Origin: 34-65-8 sp046294735
Lineage (GTDB): Bacteria > Pseudomonadota > Alphaproteobacteria > Sphingomonadales > Sphingomonadaceae
Length of the DNA: 64,000 nucleotides
Direction of reading: 5' to 3'
Assembly: GCA_046294735.1 (NCBI GenBank)
Contig: JBKBKB010000003.1
Coordinates: 1 to 64,000 of the forward strand
This document shows positions 26,853-36,018 of the stretch, one piece after another; position 1 is the stretch's first letter, and each line of letters opens with the position of its first letter. The notes beneath the pieces were generated by a model that saw only the letters and a list, made by a program, of their open reading frames with translations, did not search any database and was not told the origin of the DNA. Position numbers and translations under genes: made by a program.

Positions 26853-27851
26853 TCAGCGTTTTTCGAAGCTTTTCAGCCCTGCGCCGAGATTGTTGTCGGC
26901 AATCGCCAGCCGGTCGCCAGTCCAGTCTGCCACGAAGGTGGTGCTGCGCCGCAATGCCGGGACCAACCGCGCGTCGTTGCCGGCGATCTGCAATCCGTCC
27001 GAGCCGTGCAACACGTCTTCCGCGCCGACCGCGATGAAGGCGGAGTAATTCTCCTTGTCGCGGCCCTGGACAAACCAGTTGTTGGTGATCTGGCCGACCG
27101 CGCCGGCCGGAAGGTCGATCATGTAGTTGGTGCCGCGCCCGGCGGAATCGTCGAAGCTGGAGGCGGCAATCTCGACCCGCGCGGCGCGCGCCTTGACGTA
27201 ATGGCCGCCGGTGCCGCGTTCGAAGCGGCTGCGGGTCACGCGCAGCTGGCCGTAATTGCCGATGTAGATCGAATGAGCGCACCCGGCCGAATTCTCGCAG
27301 GTGCCGAGGCCGGAGAAAGTTGATTTGTCGATCACGATCCGGCCCGAGGGATCATCGGCGGTCAGAATGCCCTGCTGGCTGTCGGCAAACCAGGTCTGGG
27401 TAACGGTCAGGTTGCCCTGCTCCAGCCGGATGCCCGCGCCGTTGCCATCGGGCACGGCCATGCGCCGGAAGACGAGGCCGGAAACTTTCGCATCGCGCCC
27501 GCGCAGCACCAGCGCGGCCTTGCCTTCGCACGTGCCGCCATCGAACACCGCCGCGCCCGGCTGGGTGGCAAGAAAGGCGATTGAGCCGCCTTCCTGCACC
27601 GCACAGTCACGGTAGGTGCCCGGCGCAATCGCAATCGTCCCGTTGCCATTTCCGATCGCGTTGACCGCATCCTGCAAACGCGCAAAGCTTTGCCCGGTTT
27701 CAGCCACCGTGAACGGCTGGACGCCGGTCTGCGCGATGACCGCGGCAGCCGGGATCAGGGCAACGGCCAGCGCCGTCACAGCTCCGGCAAGCCAGGTCAC
27801 GGGACGGGCCGCAGCAGCATCGGCCAACGGAATGCGGGCATGGTTTTCCAT
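26853..27851 (-). CDS. Secreted parallel beta-helix repeat protein
   Basis: A 332-residue protein with one N-terminal membrane or signal segment (about residues 18-41, ending AAAVIAQ). The rest is a right-handed beta-helix: repeated short strands such as AALVLRGRDAKVSGLVFRRM, LTVTQTWFADSQQGILT, RIVIDKSTFSG and LQIAGNDARLV. The start of the mature part (FARLQDAVNAIGNGNGTIAI) is typical of pectate-lyase-like and NosD-like proteins. No catalytic lyase site could be identified. Likely periplasmic or surface-exposed, perhaps binding polysaccharide. Confidence 0.7.
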   Translation of the reverse strand: MENHARIPLADAAAARPVTWLAGAVTALAVALIPAAAVIAQTGVQPFTVAETGQSFARLQDAVNAIGNGNGTIAIAPGTYRDCAVQEGGSIAFLATQPGAAVFDGGTCEGKAALVLRGRDAKVSGLVFRRMAVPDGNGAGIRLEQGNLTVTQTWFADSQQGILTADDPSGRIVIDKSTFSGLGTCENSAGCAHSIYIGNYGQLRVTRSRFERGTGGHYVKARAARVEIAASSFDDSAGRGTNYMIDLPAGAVGQITNNWFVQGRDKENYSAFIAVGAEDVLHGSDGLQIAGNDARLVPALRRSTTFVADWTGDRLAIADNNLGAGLKSFEKR

Positions 27852-27912
27852 GCGGCGAGGGTTAGCGCAAAAGGATTAACGGGCGGCTAAGCCTGCGCGC
27901 ACGCCCGTGCCC

Positions 27913-29082
27913 CTAGCGCCGCTGGTCGAACCGCCGGCCGATCATGGCAGCGGCAATGTTGGTCTTCTGCACGTCGGTGGTGCCGCCCGCGATGCCCCAG
28001 GCGAACCCGTCGCGCAGGCGCTGCTCCATGCCGTAGGCCTTGTGATAGCCGTAGCCGCCCATGACCTGGACCCCCAGGGAGGCGACATCGCGCACGATCT
28101 CGTTGGCAAAGCACTTGGCAACGCTCGATTCGAACACGCTGGGCAGCTGGTTAGGCTGGTGCGCCGCATTGGCTGCCGCGCGCCAGATCAGCAGCCGCGC
28201 CGCTTCCACCTTCATCGCCATTTCGGCCAGCTTGATCTGGACCGCCTGGAAATCGACGATCGGCTTGCCGAACGCCTTGCGTTCCTGGGTATAGGCCAGC
28301 GCCTGCTCCAGCGCGCCCGCTGCCACACCCAGTGCCTGGGTGGCATTGCCGCACCGCTCCAACCCGAAAGCGCTCATCAGCTTGCCGAAGCTGCCTGCGG
28401 GCACAACCAGGTTCTCCTTCGGCACCCTGACCTCGTCGAGCAAGATGTCGCGCGTCTCGATCCCGCGGAAGCCCATCAACTCTTCCCGCGCGCCGAAGCT
28501 GACGCCGTCCATCCCCTTCTCTACCAGCACCGCGCCAATGCCCTTTGCCCCATCGTCATCCGACAGACGGCAATAAGTGACGTAATATTTCGCGTGGCCC
28601 GCCCCGCTGGTCCAGCGTTTGGTGCCGTTGAGCAGGAAGTGGTCGCCTGCATCGACCGCGCGGGTCTTGAGGTCGGTCAGCGCGGTCCCGGCGTCAGGTT
28701 CGGACATGGAAACCGCCACAGTCGCCTCGCCAGCGGTCACTTCGGGAATGACGCGGGCCTTCATCTCGTCCGATCCGAACCGCTCGATCGCCCGGACCGG
28801 GCCGACCAGCGCCTCGAACACCGGAAAGGCGACTGCGTTGGAAATCTGGGCGAATTCCTCCAGCACCAGCAGCGCTTCGAGGTGGCCGAGGCCGAGACCA
28901 CCGTATTCGGTCGGCAGGTTGACCCCCAGGAACCCCATCTCGCCATAGCGGCGCATCATCTCAGGCGGCACGGAGAAGTCCTTCTCCTCCATCTCGCGCG
29001 CCAAGTCGGGCAATTCGCTGCGGGCGAATGCGCGGGCGGCGTCCTGCAGCGCGCGCTGCTCCTCAGTCAGCTGGAAATCCAT
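27913..29082 (-). CDS. Acyl-CoA dehydrogenase family protein
   Basis: A 389-residue flavoprotein of fatty acid or related acyl-CoA oxidation. It starts MDFQLTEEQRALQDAARAFA and has YGGLGLGHLEALLVLEEFAQ, VAVSMSEPDAGTALTDLKTR, RKAFGKPIVDFQAVQIKLAE and QVMGGYGYHKAYGMEQRLRD. The usual catalytic Glu position near the C-terminus (E-G-T) reads AGGTTDVQ, so Gly replaces it. Related enzymes without this Glu exist and may use another residue or partner. ATG 29082 has AGGAGAG upstream. Confidence 0.88.
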   Translation of the reverse strand: MDFQLTEEQRALQDAARAFARSELPDLAREMEEKDFSVPPEMMRRYGEMGFLGVNLPTEYGGLGLGHLEALLVLEEFAQISNAVAFPVFEALVGPVRAIERFGSDEMKARVIPEVTAGEATVAVSMSEPDAGTALTDLKTRAVDAGDHFLLNGTKRWTSGAGHAKYYVTYCRLSDDDGAKGIGAVLVEKGMDGVSFGAREELMGFRGIETRDILLDEVRVPKENLVVPAGSFGKLMSAFGLERCGNATQALGVAAGALEQALAYTQERKAFGKPIVDFQAVQIKLAEMAMKVEAARLLIWRAAANAAHQPNQLPSVFESSVAKCFANEIVRDVASLGVQVMGGYGYHKAYGMEQRLRDGFAWGIAGGTTDVQKTNIAAAMIGRRFDQRR

Positions 29083-29169
29083 CGCGGCATCTCTCCTTTG
29101 CGCGCAGTCCTAAAGCATTGCACCGCGCATTTGCCAATGCGCCTGCGCTCAATACGTTTGCCGAGATCC

Positions 29170-29508
29170 TCAGCCGTCCCACGGCTCCAGCACGCAGCCA
29201 TAGCCTTCGCGCCAGCTGGCGGTGTCGCTGGAAATGAGCGGGAAGCGGGCCGTCACGCTTTTCGCCTCCGCATCTTCGGTCAGGGTGACCAGCTCCATCC
29301 CCGCCAGCTTGTCCTTGGCGCAATCCTCCAGATCGCGGCCCCCGGCATGGCGGCAGGAACAGGCCACCCGCGCCGCGTAGGCGGTCGAGACCCCGGCATA
29401 GCCGGTGATCGGGGCACGAAAGTACCACCCGGTCGCTAGCACCGCAGCAGCAAGAGCGGCCAGAATGACCAGCGGACGACGGGACTTTGCCGGTTTTGCC
29501 GTTGCCAA
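29170..29508 (-). CDS. Small membrane-anchored protein of unknown function
   Basis: A 112-residue protein with a short basic N-terminus, one membrane helix (about residues 12-30), and a compact exported domain with four cysteines (ACSC, DCAKDK, YGCVLEPW). The start is TTG 29508, supported by AAGGA seven bases upstream; no ATG gives a complete helix. It begins only 29 bases from the oppositely oriented beta-lactamase-like gene. I know no function; the shared spacer suggests a common role. Confidence 0.65.
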   Translation of the reverse strand: MATAKPAKSRRPLVILAALAAAVLATGWYFRAPITGYAGVSTAYAARVACSCRHAGGRDLEDCAKDKLAGMELVTLTEDAEAKSVTARFPLISSDTASWREGYGCVLEPWDG

Positions 29509-29537
29509 GCGGATTTCCTTAAGCGAGGGGATGCGTG

Positions 29538-30662
29538 ATGGTCGTGCGTTATCTGCCCCTTATCGCCATGCTGGGCCTGCTGCCAAGCCTTGCCGCTTGC
29601 AGCGAGCAGCCCGCTGCCCCGGCCCCGCTGAGCGAGGCCGCCCTGGCCGCCGTGACCAAGGAGGCGGCCGCCCCGCGCGATCAGCTCGCCCGCGAGGTCG
29701 ATGACCTGTTCACCAAACCCGAACTGGGCGAGACCCGCGCGGTGGTGATCATGAACGGGGGCCGGATCGCGGCGGAGCGCTATGCCCCCGGCTACGACGC
29801 CGAGACCCGGTTCGTCAGCTGGTCGATGGCCAAGACAGTGACGGCGGTGATGATCGGGATGCTGGTCGCCGATGGTCGTCTGCGGCTCGACGAATCGCCG
29901 CCGGTTCCGCACTGGCAGCGCCCCGGTGACCCGCGCGGCGAGATCACCCTGCGCCAGCTCCTCCAGATGCGCGCCGGGCTGGAGCATACCGAAGCGGGCG
30001 ATCCGCCCTACAAATCGTCCGAGGTGCGGATGCTGTTCCTCGACGGGCGGGACGACATGGCCGCCTGGGCCGAAGCCCAGCCGCTCGAGGCCGAACCGGG
30101 CGCGCAGTTCGAGTATTCCAGCAACACCACGGTGATCCTGGCCGATATCGCCGCGCGGGTGCTGACCACCAGCGATGATCCCGACACCCGCCGCCGGGCG
30201 GTGGACGACTACTTGCGGGCGCGCGTGTTCGCGCCGCTGGCGATGGACTCGATGATCGCCGAATACGACGCCAGCGGCACCCTGATCGGCGGCAGCCTGA
30301 TGCACGGCACCGCGCGCGACTGGGCCCGGTTCGGCGAGTTCCTGCGCAACAAGGGCTCCTATCGCGGCAGCCAGCTGGTCCCGCGCCGGTGGATCGAGTT
30401 CATGACCAACCCCAGCCCGCGCAGCCCGCACTATGGCGGACAGACCTGGCTCAACCGCCCGACTGGCGAGCGCGAGCATCCGCTGTTTCCCGACCGCGCC
30501 CCGCCATCGGTGTTCGCCGCAATCGGCCATATGGGGCAGTATGTGATCGTTGCGCCCGAACAGCGCGTCACCGTGGTCCGGCTGGGCCATTCGGACGCAC
30601 CGCAACGAAGGGTCCTGCTGCAGGAGCTGGCCGACGTGCTGGCGCTCTATCCGGTAAGGTAG
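29538..30662 (+). CDS. Beta-lactamase/class C-type serine hydrolase lipoprotein
   Basis: A 374-residue lipoprotein with lipobox LAAC (Cys near residue 21). The serine hydrolase fold is shown by SWSMAKTVTAVM (SxxK), FEYSSNTTVILADI (YxN) and IGHMGQYVIV (HxG). These residues define class C beta-lactamase-fold esterases and peptidases; activity on beta-lactams is not implied. ATG 29538 follows GAGGGG. The 3' end overlaps the oppositely oriented phzF-like gene by 16 bases. Periplasmic, tethered to a membrane. Confidence 0.88.
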   Translation: MVVRYLPLIAMLGLLPSLAACSEQPAAPAPLSEAALAAVTKEAAAPRDQLAREVDDLFTKPELGETRAVVIMNGGRIAAERYAPGYDAETRFVSWSMAKTVTAVMIGMLVADGRLRLDESPPVPHWQRPGDPRGEITLRQLLQMRAGLEHTEAGDPPYKSSEVRMLFLDGRDDMAAWAEAQPLEAEPGAQFEYSSNTTVILADIAARVLTTSDDPDTRRRAVDDYLRARVFAPLAMDSMIAEYDASGTLIGGSLMHGTARDWARFGEFLRNKGSYRGSQLVPRRWIEFMTNPSPRSPHYGGQTWLNRPTGEREHPLFPDRAPPSVFAAIGHMGQYVIVAPEQRVTVVRLGHSDAPQRRVLLQELADVLALYPVR

Positions 30663-31441
30663 AACACGCCCTCCACCACCGTCACGCACGGCCCACCGAG
30701 CCAGACCCGCTCCCCGTCAAGGCGGCAGACCAGATCGCCGCCGCGCGTGCTGGCCTGGTGCGCGGTGAAGCTGCCGCGCCCCAGCTTCGCGGTCCAGAAC
30801 GGGGCCAGCACGGCGTGGGCTGATCCGGTCACGCTGTCCTCGTCCACCCCGCCGCCTGGTACGAACACCCGGCTGACAACATCGGTTGCGGTGCCCAGCG
30901 CGGTGCAGATGAACTGCTCGTTGCCAAGCGCGCCAAGGCTGCGCAGGTCGGGATCGAGGCCGCGCAATTCCGCTTCATCAGCATAGAGGAACAGATTGTA
31001 TCCCGGCGTGCGCCACACCTCGTGGGGTTCTGCCCCCAGCAGGCGAGCCGCTTCCGGCCATTCGCCCGGTGTGGTCGGGATCGCGGGCAGGGCCAGCTCG
31101 TAACCCGCATCGCTCCGCCGCACTTCGAGCACCCCGGCCTGGCGGGTGCGGAAGGTCAGCTGATCCCCGCCGTCCCGCACCAGCAGGACATGGCCGGATG
31201 CGAGCGTGGCATGGCCGCACAGCCGCACTTCGCTGGTCGGGGTGAACCAGCGCAGCTCCCAGTCCGCTGCGCCGCTGGCATCGGGCACGACGAAGGCGGT
31301 TTCCGCGAACAGGTTCTCCTCGGCAATCGCCTGGAGGACCTCATCCGGCAGCCAGGCATCGAGCGGCATCACCGCCGCCTGGTTGCCCCGGAACGGGCGG
31401 TCAGCAAAGGCATCGACGTGCCAGTAGGCCAGCGGAGTCAC
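30647..31441 (-). CDS. PhzF-family isomerase/epimerase
   Basis: A 264-residue two-lobed protein of the PhzF/DapF fold. Conserved segments are FADRPFRGNQAAVMPL, AEENLFAETAFVV with the catalytic Glu, EVRLCGHATLASGHVL and GVDEDSVTGSAHAVLAPFW. PhzF homologues isomerise small acids; outside phenazine clusters the substrate is unknown. It starts at GTG 31441, whose GTGA overlaps the stop of the cation exporter gene. Last gene of a three-gene coupled operon. Confidence 0.86.
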   Translation of the reverse strand: MTPLAYWHVDAFADRPFRGNQAAVMPLDAWLPDEVLQAIAEENLFAETAFVVPDASGAADWELRWFTPTSEVRLCGHATLASGHVLLVRDGGDQLTFRTRQAGVLEVRRSDAGYELALPAIPTTPGEWPEAARLLGAEPHEVWRTPGYNLFLYADEAELRGLDPDLRSLGALGNEQFICTALGTATDVVSRVFVPGGGVDEDSVTGSAHAVLAPFWTAKLGRGSFTAHQASTRGGDLVCRLDGERVWLGGPCVTVVEGVFYLTG

Positions 31442-32409
31442 GGCTTGTCTCCTGGGGTTTCGGCGACGCCCGGCAGCAGCTCCTCGGCTGCCAGGCCTTC
31501 CTCGCGCACCAACCCGTCAGGATCGGGATGGATCAGCACCTCCACGCCCGGGAACTCGGCTTCGAGCCGGGCCTCGATCTCGTCCATCACCCGGTGCGCT
31601 TCGGCCACGCTCATCGCCGGGTCAACCGACGCATGGAACTGAACGAATTCGTGCATCCCGCTGCTGCGGGTGCGCAGATCATGCACGCCGCGCAGCTCCG
31701 GATGGCGGGCCAGCACTTCAAGGAAGCGCTCGCGCCGCTCCTCCGGCCATTCACGGTCCATGATCTGGTCGACCGCGTCCGCCCCGGCCCGCCACGCGCC
31801 CCACAGCAACCAGGCGGCGATGGCAAGGCCGAACAGCGGGTCAGCCCGGGTGAAGCCGAGGTACTGGTCAAGCACCAGCGCGGCGATCACTGCCAGATTG
31901 AGCAGGAGGTCGGACTGGTAGTGGACATGGTCGGTCCGGATCGCGAGGCTGGCGGTGCGCCGGATCACGTGGCGCTGCCACGCCAGCAGCGCAAGCGTGG
32001 CTGCAATCGCGATCAGCGACACGGCAATCCCTTCTTCTGCCGCCGCTGTCTGGCCCCCATCGACCAGCCGCGCAGTCGCGCGCATGGCAATGCCGGTGGC
32101 GGAGACCGCAATCAGCATGACTTGCACGATCGCGGCCAGCGCCTCGGCCTTGCCGTGGCCGAACCGGTGCGTCTCATCCGCCGGGCGGGCGGCAATCCAC
32201 ACCCCGACCAGCGTCGCAAGGCTGGCGACGAGGTCAAGCGCGGTGTCGGCGAGGCTGCCGAGCATGGCGGTCGAATCGGTCCGCCAGCTGGCCCAGCCCT
32301 TCAGCCCGATCAGGAACAGGGCCGTGGCAATCGAGGCATAGGCAGCGCTGCGGGTCAGGCTGCCCCGTTCCGCGCCATGGGCCATGCTTGCAGGCGGGGT
32401 GGGGGTCAC
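31438..32409 (-). CDS. Cation diffusion facilitator (Zn/Fe exporter, FieF-like)
   Basis: A 323-residue inner-membrane exporter with six helices. The metal site is LADTALD in helix 2 and DHVHYQSD in helix 5 (D-D-H-D), as in FieF. HRFGHGKAEALAA links helices 2 and 3. The C-terminal cytoplasmic domain (about residues 205-300) ends with HRVMDEIEARLEAEFPGVEV and carries conserved His and Asp of the regulatory metal site. GTG 32409 overlaps the TGA of pdxH (GTGA); the frame extends upstream to 32433 but inside pdxH. Confidence 0.9.
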   Translation of the reverse strand: MTPTPPASMAHGAERGSLTRSAAYASIATALFLIGLKGWASWRTDSTAMLGSLADTALDLVASLATLVGVWIAARPADETHRFGHGKAEALAAIVQVMLIAVSATGIAMRATARLVDGGQTAAAEEGIAVSLIAIAATLALLAWQRHVIRRTASLAIRTDHVHYQSDLLLNLAVIAALVLDQYLGFTRADPLFGLAIAAWLLWGAWRAGADAVDQIMDREWPEERRERFLEVLARHPELRGVHDLRTRSSGMHEFVQFHASVDPAMSVAEAHRVMDEIEARLEAEFPGVEVLIHPDPDGLVREEGLAAEELLPGVAETPGDKP

Positions 32410-33017
32410 GGGTAGAGCAGGGTGCTGGACCACACCCCGTCTGTGCGCTCAAACCGGCGGCGGTCGTGCATCCGGCCCGGGCGATCGAGCCAGAACTCGA
32501 TGGCGGTGGGCGCCAGGCGATATCCAGTCCAGTGCGCCGGGCGCGCGATCACGCTGCCTTCGGGAAAGCGCGCTTCGACTTCGGCCAGCCGTGCGTAGTA
32601 GTCAGCCCGGTCAGCCAGGGCGCGTGACTGGTCGCTGGCGGCCGAAGCCAGTTGCGAGACACGCGGGCGCGAGTGGAAGTAGGCGTCGGCCTGCGCCGGG
32701 GTGACCTCGGTCAGCGGGCCTTCGATCCGGATCTGGCGGCGCAGGCTCTTCCAGTGGAACAGCAGCGCGGCCTGCATGTTGGCGCGGATCTCCCCGCCCT
32801 TGCGGCTCTGCGCATTGGTATAGAACACGAAACCATCCGGTCCGTGGCCCTTGAGCAGGACCATGCGGACCGACGGCGCACCCGCCGGTGTGGCGGTGGC
32901 CAGCGCCATGGCATTGGGATCGTTTGGTTCGGCGCCTTGCGCCTCGGCAAACCACTCATCGAAGGTGGCGAAGGGATCGCCGGTCGGGATGGCGCTCTGG
33001 TCAGGTTCTCGGTTCAT
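32406..33017 (-). CDS. pdxH: Pyridoxamine 5'-phosphate oxidase
   Basis: A 203-residue FMN oxidase that makes pyridoxal 5'-phosphate. Motifs: PSVRMVLLKGHGPDGFVFYT, NAQSRKGGEI, RQIRIEGPLTEVT, FHSRPRVSQLASAASDQS and the C-terminal RLAPTAIEFWLDRPGRMHDR. Length fits the bacterial family. ATG 33017. First gene of the coupled pdxH, cation exporter, phzF-like operon, and divergent from the dnaJ-like gene. Confidence 0.95.
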   Translation of the reverse strand: MNREPDQSAIPTGDPFATFDEWFAEAQGAEPNDPNAMALATATPAGAPSVRMVLLKGHGPDGFVFYTNAQSRKGGEIRANMQAALLFHWKSLRRQIRIEGPLTEVTPAQADAYFHSRPRVSQLASAASDQSRALADRADYYARLAEVEARFPEGSVIARPAHWTGYRLAPTAIEFWLDRPGRMHDRRRFERTDGVWSSTLLYP

Positions 33018-33209
33018 CGCTCACACCGCACACTTGGACCGCATGTTACACGGTCCTGGAAAGGGAAATCCCGCAGCCTGTTGATGGCTGGCACATGGGC
33101 TGCATGGGAAGTGGAAAGGCCGGGTCATGCCCCGCATTTAGGCATTCGGCGGGCAGTAGGAAAGGCTGCGTGCTTGCGCCTTGCCACTGCCTCACCTAGC
33201 TAACACGCC

Positions 33210-34169
33210 ATGAGTGATCCTTACGCGACCCTGGGCGTTGCCCGCACGGCCTCCGAAAAAGAGATCAAGAGCGCTTATCGCAAGCTGGCGAAGGAGCTGC
33301 ACCCTGACCGCAATCAGGGCAACCCGAAGGCATCCGAACGCTTCAGCAAGGTGACGCAGGCCTATGACCTGCTGTCCGACCCCGCCAAGCGCGCCCAGTT
33401 CGACCGCGGCGAAATCGATGCCGACGGCAACCCGGCCAATCCTTTTGCCGGGATGGGCGGCGGTTACGGTGGGGGCTTCGGCGGACGGCCCGGGGGCGGC
33501 TTTGGGGGCCAGGGCGGGTTTCGGCCCGAGGATTTGCAGGGTGCCGAAGGGCTCGACCTGGGCGACCTGTTCGACGGGCTGTTCGGCGGCGGGGGCGCGC
33601 GGCGCGGCCCGGCAGGTGCAGGCTTCAGGGGTCAGGGGCGCCCGCCGCCGAAGGGCGCCGATGTCGCCTATCGCCTGCGCGTGCCGTTCATCGATGCGGC
33701 CACGCGCAAGGACCAGCGCATCACCCTGGCGGATGGCAAGACGATCGACCTCAAGCTGCCCGCCGGGGTTGAAGACGGCACGCAGATGCGTTTGAGGGGC
33801 AAGGGCGAACCGGGGCCGGGTGGAGCGGGAGACGGGATCGTCACAGTGGCGATAGACCGCCACCCGCATTTCCGCCGCGATGGCGACGATGTGCGGCTGG
33901 ACCTGCCGATCACGCTGGACGAGGCGGTCCATGGCGGCAAGGTCAAGTGCCCTACGGTCGATGGCGCGGTCATGCTGACGGTCAAGCCGGGCACCGGCAG
34001 CGGCACGGTCATGCGGCTGGGCGGCAAGGGGTTTTCGACCAAGACAGGCGGGCGCGGCGACCAGCTGGTAACCTTGGAAATCCAGCTCCCGGCAGACCTG
34101 ACCGAGCTCGCCCAGCGGCTGGAAGGGTGGCAGGACAGCGGTAATCCGCGCGCCAGACTGGGTGTCTGA
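33210..34169 (+). CDS. DnaJ C-terminal-type (CbpA-like) co-chaperone
   Basis: A 319-residue J-domain protein. The J domain at about residues 4-68 has the HPD motif in KELHPDRNQGN and FSKVTQAYDLLSD. A Gly/Phe-rich linker covers about 80-115. The C-terminal peptide-binding domains follow (LKLPAGVEDGTQMRLRGKGE and TLDEAVHGGKVKCPTVDG). The CxxCxGxG zinc repeats of classic DnaJ are absent, giving a class B DnaJ. It overlaps the next gene by eight bases. Confidence 0.93.
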   Translation: MSDPYATLGVARTASEKEIKSAYRKLAKELHPDRNQGNPKASERFSKVTQAYDLLSDPAKRAQFDRGEIDADGNPANPFAGMGGGYGGGFGGRPGGGFGGQGGFRPEDLQGAEGLDLGDLFDGLFGGGGARRGPAGAGFRGQGRPPPKGADVAYRLRVPFIDAATRKDQRITLADGKTIDLKLPAGVEDGTQMRLRGKGEPGPGGAGDGIVTVAIDRHPHFRRDGDDVRLDLPITLDEAVHGGKVKCPTVDGAVMLTVKPGTGSGTVMRLGGKGFSTKTGGRGDQLVTLEIQLPADLTELAQRLEGWQDSGNPRARLGV

Positions 34170-35130
34170 GCGCCGCACCAGCGGCGAGGCGCCGCTGCGC
34201 TTTCTCTCTCCCGAACAGCGACGACGCGAGGCTCGCCGCGGCCGGCTGAGACGCCGCCTTGGCCCCGGCAGCCGGACTTTCGAAGTGTTGCAGCGGGTGA
34301 TTGTCGGCACCTGGAACGACGGCTCCATCCATGCCGGCAACCTCGCCTACATGACGGTGCTGGCGATTTTCCCGTTCTTCATCCTGGGCGCGGCGCTGTT
34401 TTCCGCGCTGGGCGAGGAAGCCGAGCGCGCCGCAGCGATTGATGCCCTGGTGCGGGCGGTGCCGCCGGTGGTAGCGCAGGTGATCGAACCGGTAGCCCGT
34501 TCCGTGATCGAGGCACGCAGCGGCTGGCTGCTGTGGGCCGGGGGGGCTGTCGGCCTGTGGACGGTCGGCAGCCTGATCGAAGCGATCCGCGAACTCTTGC
34601 GCCGCGCCTATGGCACCGTTCCCGCCCGCGCCGCCTGGCTTGATCGGCTGGCCACATCCGGGATCGTGATCGGGGCGGTGGTGCTGCTGATGGTCACACT
34701 GATCGTGCAGGTCCTGATCGGTACGGCCCAGCAGCTGATCTATGCCTATTTGCCGTGGCTCGACACGGCGCTGGCGCAGCTCTCGTTCTCGCGCCTGATC
34801 ACTGCGGCAGCGCTGTTCGGAACCTTGTGGGTGCTGTTCTATTCCCTCACGCCCATGGCCTATCGTGCGCGGCGCTATCCCAAATGGCCGGGCGCGCTGG
34901 TGACCGCCGGCTGGTGGGTCATCGTTACCCTGGCGCTGCCCCCGGTCATGCGCACCTTCTTCAGCTATGACCTGACCTATGGCGCGCTGTCGGGCGTGAT
35001 GATCGCACTGTTCTTTTTCTGGCTGGTTGGGCTAGGGATGGTGGTTGGTGCAGAACTGAATGCGGCGCTGGCGGTGACCCCGGAAGAGGAAGCCGCCCAA
35101 GCGCGCGAAGCGAAGGAGGACGCCGCATGA
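34162..35130 (+). CDS. YihY/BrkB-family inner membrane protein
   Basis: A 322-residue membrane protein. The cytoplasmic N-terminus is Arg-rich. About six membrane helices follow, with the family motifs WNDGSIHAGNLAYMTVLAIF and FFSYDLTYGALSGVMIALFF, and PMAYRARRYPKWPGALVT between. The C-terminal tail is acidic. Members were once called ribonuclease BN by error; the true function is not settled. GTG 34162 overlaps the end of the dnaJ-like gene; the stop overlaps fabI start (ATGA). Confidence 0.87.
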   Translation: MSERRTSGEAPLRFLSPEQRRREARRGRLRRRLGPGSRTFEVLQRVIVGTWNDGSIHAGNLAYMTVLAIFPFFILGAALFSALGEEAERAAAIDALVRAVPPVVAQVIEPVARSVIEARSGWLLWAGGAVGLWTVGSLIEAIRELLRRAYGTVPARAAWLDRLATSGIVIGAVVLLMVTLIVQVLIGTAQQLIYAYLPWLDTALAQLSFSRLITAAALFGTLWVLFYSLTPMAYRARRYPKWPGALVTAGWWVIVTLALPPVMRTFFSYDLTYGALSGVMIALFFFWLVGLGMVVGAELNAALAVTPEEEAAQAREAKEDAA

Positions 35131-35930
35131 GCGGTCTGATGCAGGGGAAGCGCGGCCTGATCATGGGCCTAGCCAACGACAAGTCGCTGGCCTGGGGCAT
35201 TGCCAAGAAGCTGCACGAGCATGGCGCCGAGCTGGCCTTTTCCTACCAGGGCGAGGCGCTGGCCAAGCGAGTCATCCCGCTCGCCGCACAGCTGGGGAGC
35301 GATTTCACCTTCGACTGCGACGTATCAGACATGGCCGCGCTCGACCTGGCGTTCGAAACGCTCGGCCAGCGCTGGCCCACGATCGACTTCGTGGTCCACG
35401 CGATCGGCTTTTCCGACAAGAACGAGCTGCGCGGGAAGTATGTCGACACCAGTCTCGACAACTTCCTGATGACGATGAACATTTCGGCCTATTCGCTGGT
35501 CGCGGTGACGCAGCGCGCCGCACGGATGATGCCTGACGGTGGCAGCATCGTGACGCTGACCTATTACGGCGCGGAAAAAGTCATTCCGCATTACAACGTG
35601 ATGGGCGTGGCCAAGGCGGCGCTGGAAACCAGCGTCAAATATCTCGCCAATGATCTCGGGCCGCAGGGCATCCGGGTTAACGCGATCAGCGCCGGCCCGG
35701 TCAAGACCCTGGCGGCGAGCGGGATCGGCGATTTCCGCTATATCCTCAAATGGAACGAACTCAATTCTCCGCTGCGGCGCAACATCACGATCGACGATGT
35801 CGGGGGCAGCGGGCTCTATTTCCTGTCCGACCTGTCATCGGGCGTGACCGGGGAGACGCACCATGTCGACGGCGGCTATCACGTCGTGGGCATGAAGCAG
35901 GAAGATGCGCCCGATATTGCGCTCGACTGA
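35127..35930 (+). CDS. fabI: Enoyl-[acyl-carrier-protein] reductase (NADH)
   Basis: A 267-residue SDR that completes each fatty acid elongation cycle. Features: GKRGLIMGLANDKSLAWGIA cofactor loop, FVVHAIGFSDKNELRGKY, and the FabI-specific Y-x6-K active site, in TYYGAEKVIPHYNVMGVAKA. The end VDGGYHVVGMKQ is conserved. ATG 35127 overlaps the stop of the YihY gene. A dnaJ-yihY-fabI operon is suggested by overlaps on both sides. Confidence 0.96.
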   Translation: MSGLMQGKRGLIMGLANDKSLAWGIAKKLHEHGAELAFSYQGEALAKRVIPLAAQLGSDFTFDCDVSDMAALDLAFETLGQRWPTIDFVVHAIGFSDKNELRGKYVDTSLDNFLMTMNISAYSLVAVTQRAARMMPDGGSIVTLTYYGAEKVIPHYNVMGVAKAALETSVKYLANDLGPQGIRVNAISAGPVKTLAASGIGDFRYILKWNELNSPLRRNITIDDVGGSGLYFLSDLSSGVTGETHHVDGGYHVVGMKQEDAPDIALD

Positions 35931-36018
35931 GCCTGGCGCGCGCTGCATGGCAGTTGATTGTGCGCTGCAGCACCTCTAGGGACAGCGCGCGTCAACCCAC
36001 CTAAGGACAGCCGGTTCC

